5,911 nt of DNA from Sedimenticola sp. (GCA_030619405.1 JAUXBK010000169.1:1-5911), one strand, 5' to 3'. Shown: positions 1 to 5,594, counted from the stretch's first letter. Made by a program: numbers and translations. The notes: generated from the letters alone by a model not told the origin.

Positions 1-2
1 AA

Positions 3-50
3 TTGGACACGCTGCAACGAGTACAGCCCGTTGCCGGCACAAAAAGATGA
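3..50 (+). CDS. Possible 3' end of an unidentified gene (partial)
   Basis: Frame 3 is open from the left edge for 15 codons and then reaches a TGA at 48-50. The translated tail reads LDTLQRVQPVAGTKR, whose composition is plausible for real protein and unlike the repeat that follows. The stop codon lies at the very start of the 49-116 repeat, so the native C-terminus may have been replaced or trimmed by the repeat. Fifteen residues are too few to assign a family. The other plus-strand frames are also open here for a short distance, so this could be chance. Confidence 0.25.
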   Translation: MDTLQRVQPVAGTKR

Positions 51-116
51 CAGGATTAACAGGATTGCCCAGGATTTACAAGATTACATAAACCTGTAAA
101 TCCTGTTAATCCTGTC
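49..116. repeat. Short-unit intergenic repeat with perfect 18-bp inverted repeat
   Basis: The left arm GACAGGATTAACAGGATT (49-66) is the exact reverse complement of 99-116. A second perfect 10-bp pair, AGGATTTACA (71-80) with TGTAAATCCT (95-104), lies inside. Each arm is itself a degenerate tandem array of a CAGGATT-led unit of about 9-11 bp. The RNA of either strand could fold into a long hairpin. It sits between two convergent reading frames and supplies the stop codons of both (TGA 48-50 on plus, TAA 106-108 on minus). Similar CAGGATTAACAGGATT arrays are, from memory, common as dispersed intergenic repeats in environmental proteobacteria. There is no T-run after either arm, so it is not a classic terminator. 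Confidence 0.8.
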
Positions 117-579
117 CATTTATTGAGACAATTTTGAACGGGAATGGCGAGGTCTGGAAAAAGACCACCGCGATAGTTTCGTCCCCTAAGTCAGGGTTTT
201 CAGATAGAGCCGCTTTAATGGTTGCGCTTCTGTGTTGTCCATCGTTTATGATGAAACGAGCGCTCATAGGTACGTGGAGGAGCCCAACACGACTGGCATC
301 CATTCCGTTCGCGAGAGGTTCAAACTTGACTATTGCATCGAGAGACGCAGTAATTGCAGAGAAAACGTAGCTTGAGGGGTTCGTGACAACATAGCGTGCC
401 ATTTCTGGAATGCGCGCCTTGTTCAGGACCCGTTGCGCTCTGAGTTCAGGAGGCAGATCATAACCATCGAATTCGAAGATGCGAGGAATTAAACGAAGCG
501 GGCACATCGACACGTAGTATTCACGGCCGGATTGGACACCTCGAATAGACGTAAAAACGTAACCGAAGCTAGCGTCCAC
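106..579 (-). pseudogene. dndB: DndB-like DGQHR-domain protein, N-terminal fragment truncated at a repeat
   Basis: This 157-residue frame begins like DndB/DptB, the regulatory protein of the DNA phosphorothioation (sulfur modification) system. An N-terminal IRGVQSGREYYV segment (12-23) is followed by an RAQRVLNKARIPEMARYV helix region (48-64), SYVFSAITAS (70-79) and the family hallmark DGQHR at 113-117. Homology appears to run to about residue 141 (ETIAVVFF). The last 16 residues look unrelated, and the TAA stop falls inside the 49-116 repeat. DndB proteins are usually about 350-380 residues, so more than half is missing and no continuation is visible to the left. The start is GTG at 577-579; an in-frame TAA lies at 598-600 and no other start intervenes. 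The upstream AAGAG is a weak ribosome site. Base composition is clearly more A+T-rich than recG or ubiCA, suggesting transfer. No dndA, C, D or E is seen. It is most likely a decaying relic, though a short expressed DGQHR protein cannot be excluded. Confidence 0.8.
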
Positions 580-590
580 GAACTTTACTC

Positions 591-643
591 TTAAGTGTTA
601 AGTGGGTGCAGGTCAATGTATGCTTTAAAGAAACATACGTATG
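591..643. promoter_or_regulatory. Cluster of short repeats and palindromes upstream of the dndB fragment
   Basis: The region just upstream of the minus-strand DndB start contains a tandem TTAAGTG pair (591-604), the 8-bp palindrome CTTTAAAG (623-630) and the perfect 10-bp palindrome CATACGTATG (634-643). It also holds a GTATG/CATAC dyad with an 11-base spacer (618-622 and 634-638). On the minus strand TTGACC (616-611) could serve as a -35 hexamer, but the -10 candidates 16-17 bases on (TTAAGA or TAAGAG) are poor. DndB homologues are reported to repress their own operon, so an operator here would make sense. Nothing in the sequence proves binding. Confidence 0.3.
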
Positions 644-700
644 GTTAATAATAGGTTGAATTGCAGATAGAGTCCACCCCAAAGAGAAGTGCCGGCGCTC

Positions 701-1015
701 TTAGGTTGCGATCTCGCCGATTCGGTTGCGTACCGAATCCAATTTAGCCGAGATACGGCGCCCCTTGCCCTTGCGTATGTCCAGTTTCAGGGAAGAGTAG
801 ACCCGGTTGCAGCCGGCCTGGTCCAGCACCCGATACGCCTTCCCTACCAGCTCCAGTGCCTGTTCCAGAGTATCAGTTTCGATGATGGTCCCCATGGGCG
901 TCAGCTGATAGCTCAGGCCGCTGTCACGGATCATCCCGATCACCGGGCTGACATAGGCGCTGACACTTTCGCCCTTGTCGGTGGGAAACATGCTGAACTC
1001 AAGCAGGACGGACAT
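701..1015 (-). CDS. MTH1187-family thiamine-binding protein (UPF0045)
   Basis: This complete 104-residue protein has the length and layout of the MTH1187/YqgV family, small cytosolic ferredoxin-like-fold proteins that assemble into oligomers and bind thiamine or a related ligand. Visible family motifs are EFSMFPTDKGESVS (6-19), SGLSYQLTPMGTIIE (32-46, with the conserved PMGT turn) and the basic strand RVYSSLKLDIRKGK (71-84). There is no signal peptide or membrane segment. The ATG is preceded by a strong GAGGAG ribosome site (1024-1029 on the complement) 8 bases away, and TAA ends the frame. It is transcribed away from recG, with the MITE-bearing gap between them, and no partner gene is visible. 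The family assignment is solid. The physiological role (thiamine salvage, buffering or sensing) is not established by this context. Confidence 0.9.
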   Translation of the reverse strand: MSVLLEFSMFPTDKGESVSAYVSPVIGMIRDSGLSYQLTPMGTIIETDTLEQALELVGKAYRVLDQAGCNRVYSSLKLDIRKGKGRRISAKLDSVRNRIGEIAT

Positions 1016-1023
1016 GGCTGTTG

Positions 1024-1045
1024 CTCCTCGTTTGCTTGTATTCTA
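1024..1045 (-). promoter_or_regulatory. Ribosome site and candidate -10 for the thiamine-binding protein gene
   Basis: On the minus strand a TAGAAT hexamer (1045-1040, 5 of 6 to TATAAT) is followed by a short leader and GAGGAG (1029-1024), which is 8 bases from the ATG. A -35 hexamer at the expected distance is poor (CCTGCG). The ribosome site is convincing; the promoter is tentative. Confidence 0.45.
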
Positions 1046-1115
1046 CCGGTTTCTACGCACTGCGCAGGGGCGCTACCGGCTGATGCGATTAATCTGATCG
1101 GATGGCATTTCGAAT

Positions 1116-1208
1116 GTAACCGTTCACTCCCCCTGCTATTTTGAACCCCTCACCCTAACCCTCTCCCTGAGGGAGAGGGGATTTGAGGAAGGGGGACTGA
1201 ACGGTTAC
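1116..1208. mobile_element. MITE-like palindromic element, copy A (93 bp)
   Basis: The ends GTAACCGTTCACTCCCCCT (1116-1134) and the complement of 1190-1208 match at 18 of 19 positions. The centre is a second hairpin, CCCTCTCCC (1159-1167) with GGGAGAGGG (1171-1179) around a TGA loop. The element is exactly flanked by TTTCGAAT on the left (1108-1115) and again on the right (1209-1216), which looks like an 8-bp target duplication. TTTCGAAT is itself nearly palindromic, so it may instead extend the inverted repeat. The element is too small to encode a transposase. The central CCCTAACCCTCTCCC-type hairpin resembles a repeat that I recall as common in gammaproteobacterial intergenic DNA. Confidence 0.75.
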
Positions 1209-1323
1209 TTTCGAATGCGCTGCGGCGGAAATGCGGACGGCCTGCGAAGAAATCTATGACAGCCGTGCAGTTTCGATTTGTCAGAGAAGTATAGGATGTA
1301 TTATTTTTCGGATCTAATAAATC

Positions 1324-1404
1324 GTAACCGCTCACTCCCCCTGCCGTTTTGAACCCCTCTCCCAGAGGGAGAGGAGATTTTAGGAGGGGGGACTGAACGG
1401 TTAC
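1324..1404. mobile_element. MITE-like palindromic element, copy B (81 bp), just upstream of recG
   Basis: This is the same element as copy A in the same orientation, with ends GTAACCGCTCACTCCCCCT (1324-1342) and the complement of 1386-1404, which agree at 16 of 19 positions. It lacks a 12-base CACCCTAACCCT-type segment present in copy A, which accounts for the 93 versus 81 bp lengths. The central hairpin is CCTCTCCC (1356-1363) with GGGAGAGG (1367-1374). The inverted repeat extends outward by AAATC (1319-1323) and GATTT (1405-1409). No direct target duplication is seen around this copy. It ends 45 bases before the recG start, so it lies in the recG leader or promoter region. Confidence 0.75.
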
Positions 1405-1449
1405 GATTTCGACTCATGAGCCTGGCAGTGTCTGGGTTAAAAAGCAGGG

Positions 1450-3558
1450 GTGAATTTGAAACAGGAATCTACCAGGGAAGGGTTGGATGCCACACCGGTC
1501 ACGGTGCTCAAGGGGGTCGGTCCGCGCAATGCGGAGCGGCTGGCAGGGATCGGTGTGCAGACGGTACAGGATGTACTGTTTCATCTACCACTCCGTTACC
1601 AGGACCGGACTCGGATTACCCCGATGGGGGTCCTGCGGGCCGGGGATCAGACGGTGGTGGAGGGTGTGGTGGAAGCGGCAGAGATTCGTTTCGGGCGTCG
1701 CCGCTCTCTGCTGGTGCAGCTGGCGGACGGCAGCGGCAGCGTCACACTGCGTTTTTTTCATTTCTCCGCGGCCCAGAGGGCCAACCTCACGACCGGGGCG
1801 CGATTGCGCTGTTTCGGGGAGGTCCGTACCGGTCCCGCCAGTCTGGAGCTGGTGCACCCGGAGTACAAACCCGTGGCTGAGGGGGAGCCTCCCGAGGTGG
1901 AGGAGAGCCTGACGCCGATCTACCCCACCACCGAAGGGATGCATCAGCTTGCCTGGCGCAGCATGACCGAACAGGCGCTGCTGCTGCTGGAACAGCAGCC
2001 TGAGGCGCTGCCCGAGTGGTTGCCGGATGAACTGCTGAAGCGGTTCAGTCTGCCGGAGCTGGGGGCGGCCGTGCGATATCTCCATCGGCCGCCGCCGGAT
2101 GCTTCTCAGCAGCTGCTGCTGGAGAGGCGCCACCCGGCCCAGCGCCGCCTCTCCTTCGAAGAGTTGCTGGCCCATCAGCTTAGCCTGCGTGCTCTGCGGT
2201 TGCGGCAGCGGCGGGCAACAGCCCCGGCGCTGGCAGGGAACGGTCGGCTCAGACAGCAGTTGCTGCAGCAGCTGCCGTTCCGACTGACCGGGGCTCAGCA
2301 GCAGGTGGTAGGGAACATCGAGCATGATCTGGCCCGGGACCGGCCGATGATGCGGCTGGTGCAGGGAGATGTGGGTTCGGGTAAGACGGTGGTCTCCGCG
2401 CTGGCGGTGCTGCAGGTGCTGGAGGCAGAGCACCAGGCGGCCCTGATGGCGCCGACGGAGTTGCTGGCCGAACAGCATCTGCAGAGTTTTCGTGCCTGGT
2501 TCGAACCCCTGGGGCTGGAAGTCGGCTGGCTGACCAGCCGTCACAAGGGGAAGGTGCGGCAGCAGCTGCTGGCGGCAATGGCCGAAGGTCGGGTACCGTT
2601 GGTGGTGGGGACCCACGCCCTGTTTCAGGGGGATGTGGCGTTCCGCAACCTGGGCCTGGCGATCATCGATGAGCAGCACCGGTTCGGGGTGCATCAGCGC
2701 ATGGCCCTGCGGGAGAAAGGGACGGGGAAAGGAGGGGTGCCCCATCAGCTGATCATGACCGCCACCCCCATTCCGCGCACCCTGGCCATGACCGCCTACG
2801 CGGATCTGGATGTCTCGGTCATCGATGAACTGCCGCCCGGACGCACCCCTGTCAGCACGGCGGCGATGCCCGATACCCGTCGGGACGAGGTGATAGAACG
2901 GGTCCGGGCCGCCTGTAGCCAGGGACGGCAGGCCTACTGGGTCTGTACCCTGATCGAAGAGTCGGAGGCGCTGCAGTGCCAGGCGGCCGAGGATACCGCC
3001 GCCATGCTGACAGAGGCCCTCCCCGATCTGCAGGTGGGCCTGGTGCATGGGCGCCTCAAGGCCATGGAAAAGGAGCAGATGATGCAGCGGTTCAAACAGG
3101 GGGAACTGCAGCTGCTGGTGGCCACGACGGTGATCGAGGTGGGGGTGGATGTACCCAATGCCAGTCTGATGATCATCGAGAACCCGGAACGCCTGGGGCT
3201 GGCCCAGCTGCATCAACTGCGGGGTCGCGTGGGACGGGGGGCCACAAAGAGCCACTGTGTGCTCATGTACCACCCGCCCCTCTCCAGCAATGCCCGGGAA
3301 CGGCTGGCGGTGCTGCGGGAGACCGGTGATGGCTTCATCATCGCGCAGAAGGATCTGGAACTGCGCGGGCCCGGTGAGGTGCTGGGCACCCGTCAGACCG
3401 GAGAGATGCAGTTTCGGATCGCCGACCTGATGCGGGATCAACCGCTGCTGCCGGAGGTACAGCAGGCGGCGGATATGCTGCTACAGCGATACCCGGAACG
3501 GGTCCAGCCGCTGATGCGGCGCTGGATCGGTGAGAAGGAACGGTACATCGATGCCTGA
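1450..3558 (+). CDS. recG: ATP-dependent DNA helicase RecG
   Basis: RecG is a superfamily 2 double-strand DNA translocase that regresses stalled replication forks and branch-migrates Holliday junctions. At 702 residues it is close to the 693 of E. coli RecG and aligns end to end. The N-terminal helical segment (LKGVGPRNAERL, 20-31) leads into the wedge/OB-fold domain (about 60-160, with ADGSGSVTLRFFHFSAAQ). The helicase core follows: Walker A GDVGSGKT (306-313), APTELLAEQH (334-343), Walker B variant DEQH (407-410), TATPIPRTLAMTAY (437-450), ATTVIEVGVDVPNAS (558-572) and motif VI QLRGRVGRG (589-597). The C-terminal GPGEVLGTRQTG hook (640-651) is intact. The first possible start after an in-frame TAA (1438-1440) is GTG at 1450. 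However, TTG at 1456 has AGGGG (1446-1450) 5 bases upstream and gives an N-terminus nearer the E. coli length, so it is a real alternative. It stands alone: the gap to ubiC is 540 bp. Confidence 0.98.
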   Translation: MNLKQESTREGLDATPVTVLKGVGPRNAERLAGIGVQTVQDVLFHLPLRYQDRTRITPMGVLRAGDQTVVEGVVEAAEIRFGRRRSLLVQLADGSGSVTLRFFHFSAAQRANLTTGARLRCFGEVRTGPASLELVHPEYKPVAEGEPPEVEESLTPIYPTTEGMHQLAWRSMTEQALLLLEQQPEALPEWLPDELLKRFSLPELGAAVRYLHRPPPDASQQLLLERRHPAQRRLSFEELLAHQLSLRALRLRQRRATAPALAGNGRLRQQLLQQLPFRLTGAQQQVVGNIEHDLARDRPMMRLVQGDVGSGKTVVSALAVLQVLEAEHQAALMAPTELLAEQHLQSFRAWFEPLGLEVGWLTSRHKGKVRQQLLAAMAEGRVPLVVGTHALFQGDVAFRNLGLAIIDEQHRFGVHQRMALREKGTGKGGVPHQLIMTATPIPRTLAMTAYADLDVSVIDELPPGRTPVSTAAMPDTRRDEVIERVRAACSQGRQAYWVCTLIEESEALQCQAAEDTAAMLTEALPDLQVGLVHGRLKAMEKEQMMQRFKQGELQLLVATTVIEVGVDVPNASLMIIENPERLGLAQLHQLRGRVGRGATKSHCVLMYHPPLSSNARERLAVLRETGDGFIIAQKDLELRGPGEVLGTRQTGEMQFRIADLMRDQPLLPEVQQAADMLLQRYPERVQPLMRRWIGEKERYIDA

Positions 3559-3624
3559 TGTTTGCGATAATGGTCTTTCTTGATCATACAAGTATAACGA
3601 TACCCACATTTTTAAAACCAAATT

Positions 3625-3673
3625 TCTCGCGCAAAGGCGCAAAGACGCAAAGACGCAAAGACGCAAAGGAAAA
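3625..3673 (+). repeat. Array of five CGCAAAGR 8-bp units (left arm)
   Basis: Five tandem units run CGCAAAGG (3630-3637), three CGCAAAGA (3638-3661) and CGCAAAGG (3662-3669). They are flanked by TCTCG on the left and GAAAA on the right. The same sequence reappears inverted at 3881-3913 with three units instead of five, so the unit number differs between the two arms. Such CGCAAAGA arrays are familiar as dispersed intergenic repeats whose translations (RKGAKTQRRKDAK) are often mis-annotated as small proteins. Confidence 0.85.
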
Positions 3674-3808
3674 CCTTGAAAAACAAAACCCAGTAAATGC
3701 AGGATTATTGCTGGTGCACTTTCAATGCGGCATAGTTGAACAATCAACTGGGGCCGAAACAACCGTATACCCGCAATAGTTAAAATTTGGCTGCGAATCT
3801 ATTCCGTG

Positions 3809-3824
3809 GTACGAGTTCTCGTAC
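3809..3824. promoter_or_regulatory. Perfect 16-bp palindrome, possible operator
   Basis: GTACGAG (3809-3815) and CTCGTAC (3818-3824) are exact reverse complements separated by TT. A dyad of this size and tight spacing suits a dimeric regulator or a small cruciform. It lies inside the span bounded by the two CGCAAAGA arrays, about 275 bp before ubiC, which is too far for a simple ubiC operator. No regulator gene is adjacent, so the function is unknown. Confidence 0.35.
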
Positions 3825-3880
3825 AGGGCATGGAAACAAGCAACAACTATTTGTTTTTTTATCTTGTTTCTGTGTTTTAT

Positions 3881-3913
3881 TTTTCCTTTGCGTCTTTGCG
3901 CCTTTGCGCGAGA
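3881..3913 (-). repeat. Inverted array of three CGCAAAGR units (right arm)
   Basis: Read on the minus strand this is TCTCG followed by CGCAAAGG, CGCAAAGA and CGCAAAGG and then GAAAA. It is identical to the left arm at 3625-3673 except that two central units are missing. The two arms face each other across 207 bp. Flanking bases show no clear target duplication, so it is uncertain whether the pair bounds one mobile unit or represents two independent insertions. Confidence 0.85.
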
Positions 3914-3966
3914 ATGCTTTTGCTTTTGTTTTTTATCAGGAGCCTACCTGCACTGCACCGCCCAAG

Positions 3967-3995
3967 ATGGTGGATGCACTACGCTTACCCCCTAC
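3967..3995. repeat. Decayed copy of a GGTGGATGC...GCTTA-type interspersed repeat
   Basis: The sequence GGTGGATGCACTACGCTTAC (3969-3988), followed by CCCCTAC, resembles a hairpin-forming repeat that I recall as dispersed in gammaproteobacteria, in which GGTGGAT pairs with ATCCACC around a GCGCTTCGC-like centre. Here the right arm has decayed to TTACCCC, so pairing is poor. The identification rests on recollection of the consensus and is moderate at best. Confidence 0.4.
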
Positions 3996-4039
3996 AGCAT
4001 CCAGGCTGCCCTGACTTATTGAGAAGTTGCGCGAGTATG

Positions 4040-4068
4040 TTTTAAGTTATGGGTAACGTGATGATAAT
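4040..4068 (+). promoter_or_regulatory. Candidate sigma-70 promoter for ubiCA
   Basis: GATAAT (4063-4068) matches TATAAT at 5 of 6 positions and would place transcription start about 24 bases before the ubiC start codon. The hexamer 17 bases upstream (TTTTAA, 4040-4045) matches the -35 consensus at only three positions. The position is right but the -35 is weak. Confidence 0.3.
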
Positions 4069-4098
4069 CAGGCGACCGATTTTTCACAGAGAGTATCG

Positions 4099-4674
4099 TT
4101 GAATCGTAACAGCCCCATACATGCGCGTATCGAGCCCGCCTGGGCCGATCTGCGGCGTGTCCATAACGCCCGGGTACCGGCGCGGATCGATCCCTGGCTG
4201 CGGGACCGGGGTTCGCTGACAGCACGGTTGATCCGGGCCTGTGGCGAACGGTTCCGGGTGCGGGTGATCCGGCAGGGGTGGGGAAAACCATTCTACAGCG
4301 AGGGGCAACTGCTGGGTATGCGGCGTGGCGAGATCGCCATCGTGAGAGAGGTGGAGCTGTTTTGCAGTGACCGGCCCTGGGTGTTTGCCCGTACCCTGAT
4401 TCCGGCCAGCAGCCTGCGGGGTTCGGTGAGGCGGTTGACCCTGCTCGGCAGCCGCCCGCTGGGTGCGGTGCTGTTCTCCGACCCCAGAGTGGTGCGCGGG
4501 CAGACCCAGGCGGCCAGATTGCTGCCCAGGCACCGACTGTTCCACACCGCTAGCGCCCATCTGCAGCAGCTTCCGGCAGAGATATGGGGGCGGCGCACCC
4601 TGTTTCTGCTGAATGACCGGCCGATACTGGTCAACGAGCTCTTTTTGCCCGAGCTACCAGAGAGTCCAAAATGA
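4099..4674 (+). CDS. ubiC: Chorismate lyase (chorismate--pyruvate lyase) UbiC
   Basis: UbiC splits chorismate into 4-hydroxybenzoate and pyruvate, the first committed step of ubiquinone synthesis, in the cytosol. The 191-residue protein aligns with E. coli UbiC (165 residues) over its whole length, with a slightly longer N-terminus. Landmarks are IRQGWGKPFYSE (57-68), VREVELFC (82-89), ARTLIPASSL (97-106), LGAVLF (121-126), IWGRRTLF (162-169) and LVNELFLPELP (177-187). Arg83 and Glu180 align with the active-site Arg76 and Glu155 of E. coli UbiC, and Arg98 with the conserved arginine of its GRT motif, so the enzyme looks active. The start is TTG at 4099-4101. It is the only start codon between the upstream in-frame TAA (4054-4056) and well inside the conserved region, and a weak AGAGAG (4088-4093) lies 5 bases before it. 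The TGA stop overlaps the ubiA start by 4 bases, so the two are translationally coupled. Confidence 0.96.
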   Translation: MNRNSPIHARIEPAWADLRRVHNARVPARIDPWLRDRGSLTARLIRACGERFRVRVIRQGWGKPFYSEGQLLGMRRGEIAIVREVELFCSDRPWVFARTLIPASSLRGSVRRLTLLGSRPLGAVLFSDPRVVRGQTQAARLLPRHRLFHTASAHLQQLPAEIWGRRTLFLLNDRPILVNELFLPELPESPK

Positions 4675-5594
4675 CGCGACCACCGATCAAGGTTTATCGC
4701 ACCGGTGGCCCCGTCCCCCTGCGGGAAAGGTTGCTCAGCTATGCCATCCTGGTGCGTCTGAACCGCCCGATCGGCATCCTGCTGCTGCTGTGGCCAGCGC
4801 TCTGGGCTCTCTGGATCGCCGGTGGGGGGCATCCGAGCTGGCAGGTGGTGCTGATCTTCATCCTGGGGGTGGCCCTGATGCGCTCGGCGGGTTGTGCTAT
4901 CAACGACTATGCGGACAGAGAGTTCGATGGCAAAGTGGCCCGCACCCGGCATCGGCCCCTGGCGGTCGGGATAATCAGCCCCAATGAGGCGGTCGGTGTA
5001 TTCGTGGTGTTGAGTCTGGCCGCCTTCGGGCTGGTACTGTTGCTGAACTGGGAGACGATCCTGATGTCGTTCGTCGCGGTGACCCTGGCGGCGGCCTACC
5101 CGTTCATGAAGCGCTATACTCACCTGCCGCAGCTGGTACTCGGCATGGCCTTTGGCTGGGCCGTGCCCATGGCCTTCATGGCCCTGACCGGGGCGGTGCC
5201 CCCGGTGGGCTGGCTGCTGTTTATCGCTGCCGTCACCTGGGCCCTGATCTACGATACCGAGTATGCCATGGTGGACCGGGAGGATGACCTGAAGATCGGC
5301 GTCAAGTCGACCGCGATCCTGTTCGGGGAGTACGACCGGCTGATGATCGGCCTGCTGCAATTGGGGATGACGGGCATTCTGCTGCTGGTGGGGTTGAAGG
5401 TGGGGCTGGGGGTCTACTATCAGCTGGGAGTGGCCGGTGGTGTCCTGCTGTTCCTGCGTCAGCAGTACCTCATGCGCAGGCGTGATCCGGCGGGCGCGTT
5501 TCGGGCCTTTCTGGACAACAACGCCTACGGTATGGCGATATTCGCCGGTCTGGTGCTGGATTATCTGTTGGGCGGGGGAGTGGTCGGACGTTAG
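4671..5594 (+). CDS. ubiA: 4-hydroxybenzoate octaprenyltransferase UbiA
   Basis: UbiA is the inner-membrane prenyltransferase that attaches the polyprenyl tail to 4-hydroxybenzoate, the step directly after UbiC. At 307 residues it is slightly longer than the roughly 290 typical of the family. It shows both magnesium/diphosphate-binding aspartate motifs: NDYADREFD (78-86), followed by the conserved TRHRPL (92-97), and YDTEYAMVDREDD (194-206), followed by KIGVKSTA (208-215). Hydrophobic stretches at about 35-50, 57-72, 107-126, 131-144, 155-172, 180-193, 226-248, 250-262 and 287-302 fit a nine-helix membrane protein. LNRPIGILLLLWPALWAL (30-47) is the usual first helix. The ATG lies within the ATGA overlap with ubiC, with AGAGAG (4659-4664) 6 bases upstream. 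All key residues are present. The downstream gene is on the opposite strand, so the operon ends here. Confidence 0.98.
   Translation: MTRPPIKVYRTGGPVPLRERLLSYAILVRLNRPIGILLLLWPALWALWIAGGGHPSWQVVLIFILGVALMRSAGCAINDYADREFDGKVARTRHRPLAVGIISPNEAVGVFVVLSLAAFGLVLLLNWETILMSFVAVTLAAAYPFMKRYTHLPQLVLGMAFGWAVPMAFMALTGAVPPVGWLLFIAAVTWALIYDTEYAMVDREDDLKIGVKSTAILFGEYDRLMIGLLQLGMTGILLLVGLKVGLGVYYQLGVAGGVLLFLRQQYLMRRRDPAGAFRAFLDNNAYGMAIFAGLVLDYLLGGGVVGR

Larger units (their letters stand above)
1016..1449. other. 434-bp divergent intergenic region carrying two MITE-like elements
   Basis: This gap separates the minus-strand thiamine-binding protein gene from recG on the plus strand. It contains two direct-orientation copies of a GTAACCG-bounded palindromic element, described separately. 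The 115 bp between them (1209-1323) are AT-rich toward the right and hold no credible gene. The only promoter-like hexamer I can point to for recG is TAATAA (1315-1320), with a weak upstream box. Any transcript from it would run through the second element. Confidence 0.6.
3559..4098. other. 540-bp AT-rich spacer between recG and ubiC, no gene supported
   Basis: I see no credible coding sequence here: the short open frames are low-complexity products of the repeats. From left to right it holds an 8-bp-unit array (3625-3673), a hairpin AGTTGA/TCAACT with a 4-base loop (3734-3749) and outer CGGC/GCCG pairing (3728-3731 with 3753-3756), and a perfect palindrome (3809-3824). These are followed by T-rich sequence, an inverted copy of the array (3881-3913), a decayed interspersed repeat (3967-3995) and a candidate ubiC promoter. 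No hairpin-plus-T-run terminator for recG is evident. Confidence 0.65.

Noticed and set aside
49..116. Bidirectional rho-independent terminator between the two convergent frames
   Set aside because: The inverted repeat is perfect, but the arms are AT-balanced repeat units, the loop is over 30 bases, and no T-run follows either arm.
680..703. Hairpin after the thiamine-binding protein gene (AAGAG/CTCTT on the minus strand) as a terminator
   Set aside because: The stem is only 5 bp with an 11-base loop and no T-run follows.
689..1144. 151-codon plus-strand frame over the thiamine-binding protein gene
   Set aside because: It is antisense to a recognised conserved family member with a strong ribosome site, and its own translation shows no family features and runs into the MITE.
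1585..3441. Long 618-codon open frame on the minus strand opposite recG
   Set aside because: It is the antisense shadow of a GC-rich gene. Its translation is rich in Gln, His, Pro and Arg with no recognisable domain, while the plus strand encodes a complete RecG.
3625..3913. CRISPR array
   Set aside because: The units are 8 bp, directly abutting and without spacers, and the second array is inverted. There are no cas genes.
3558..4045. Small open frames in the recG-ubiC spacer with RKGAKTQRRKDAK or LCVFAPLREN translations
   Set aside because: These peptides are translations of the CGCAAAGA arrays and flanking AT-rich DNA, a well-known source of spurious small-protein annotations.
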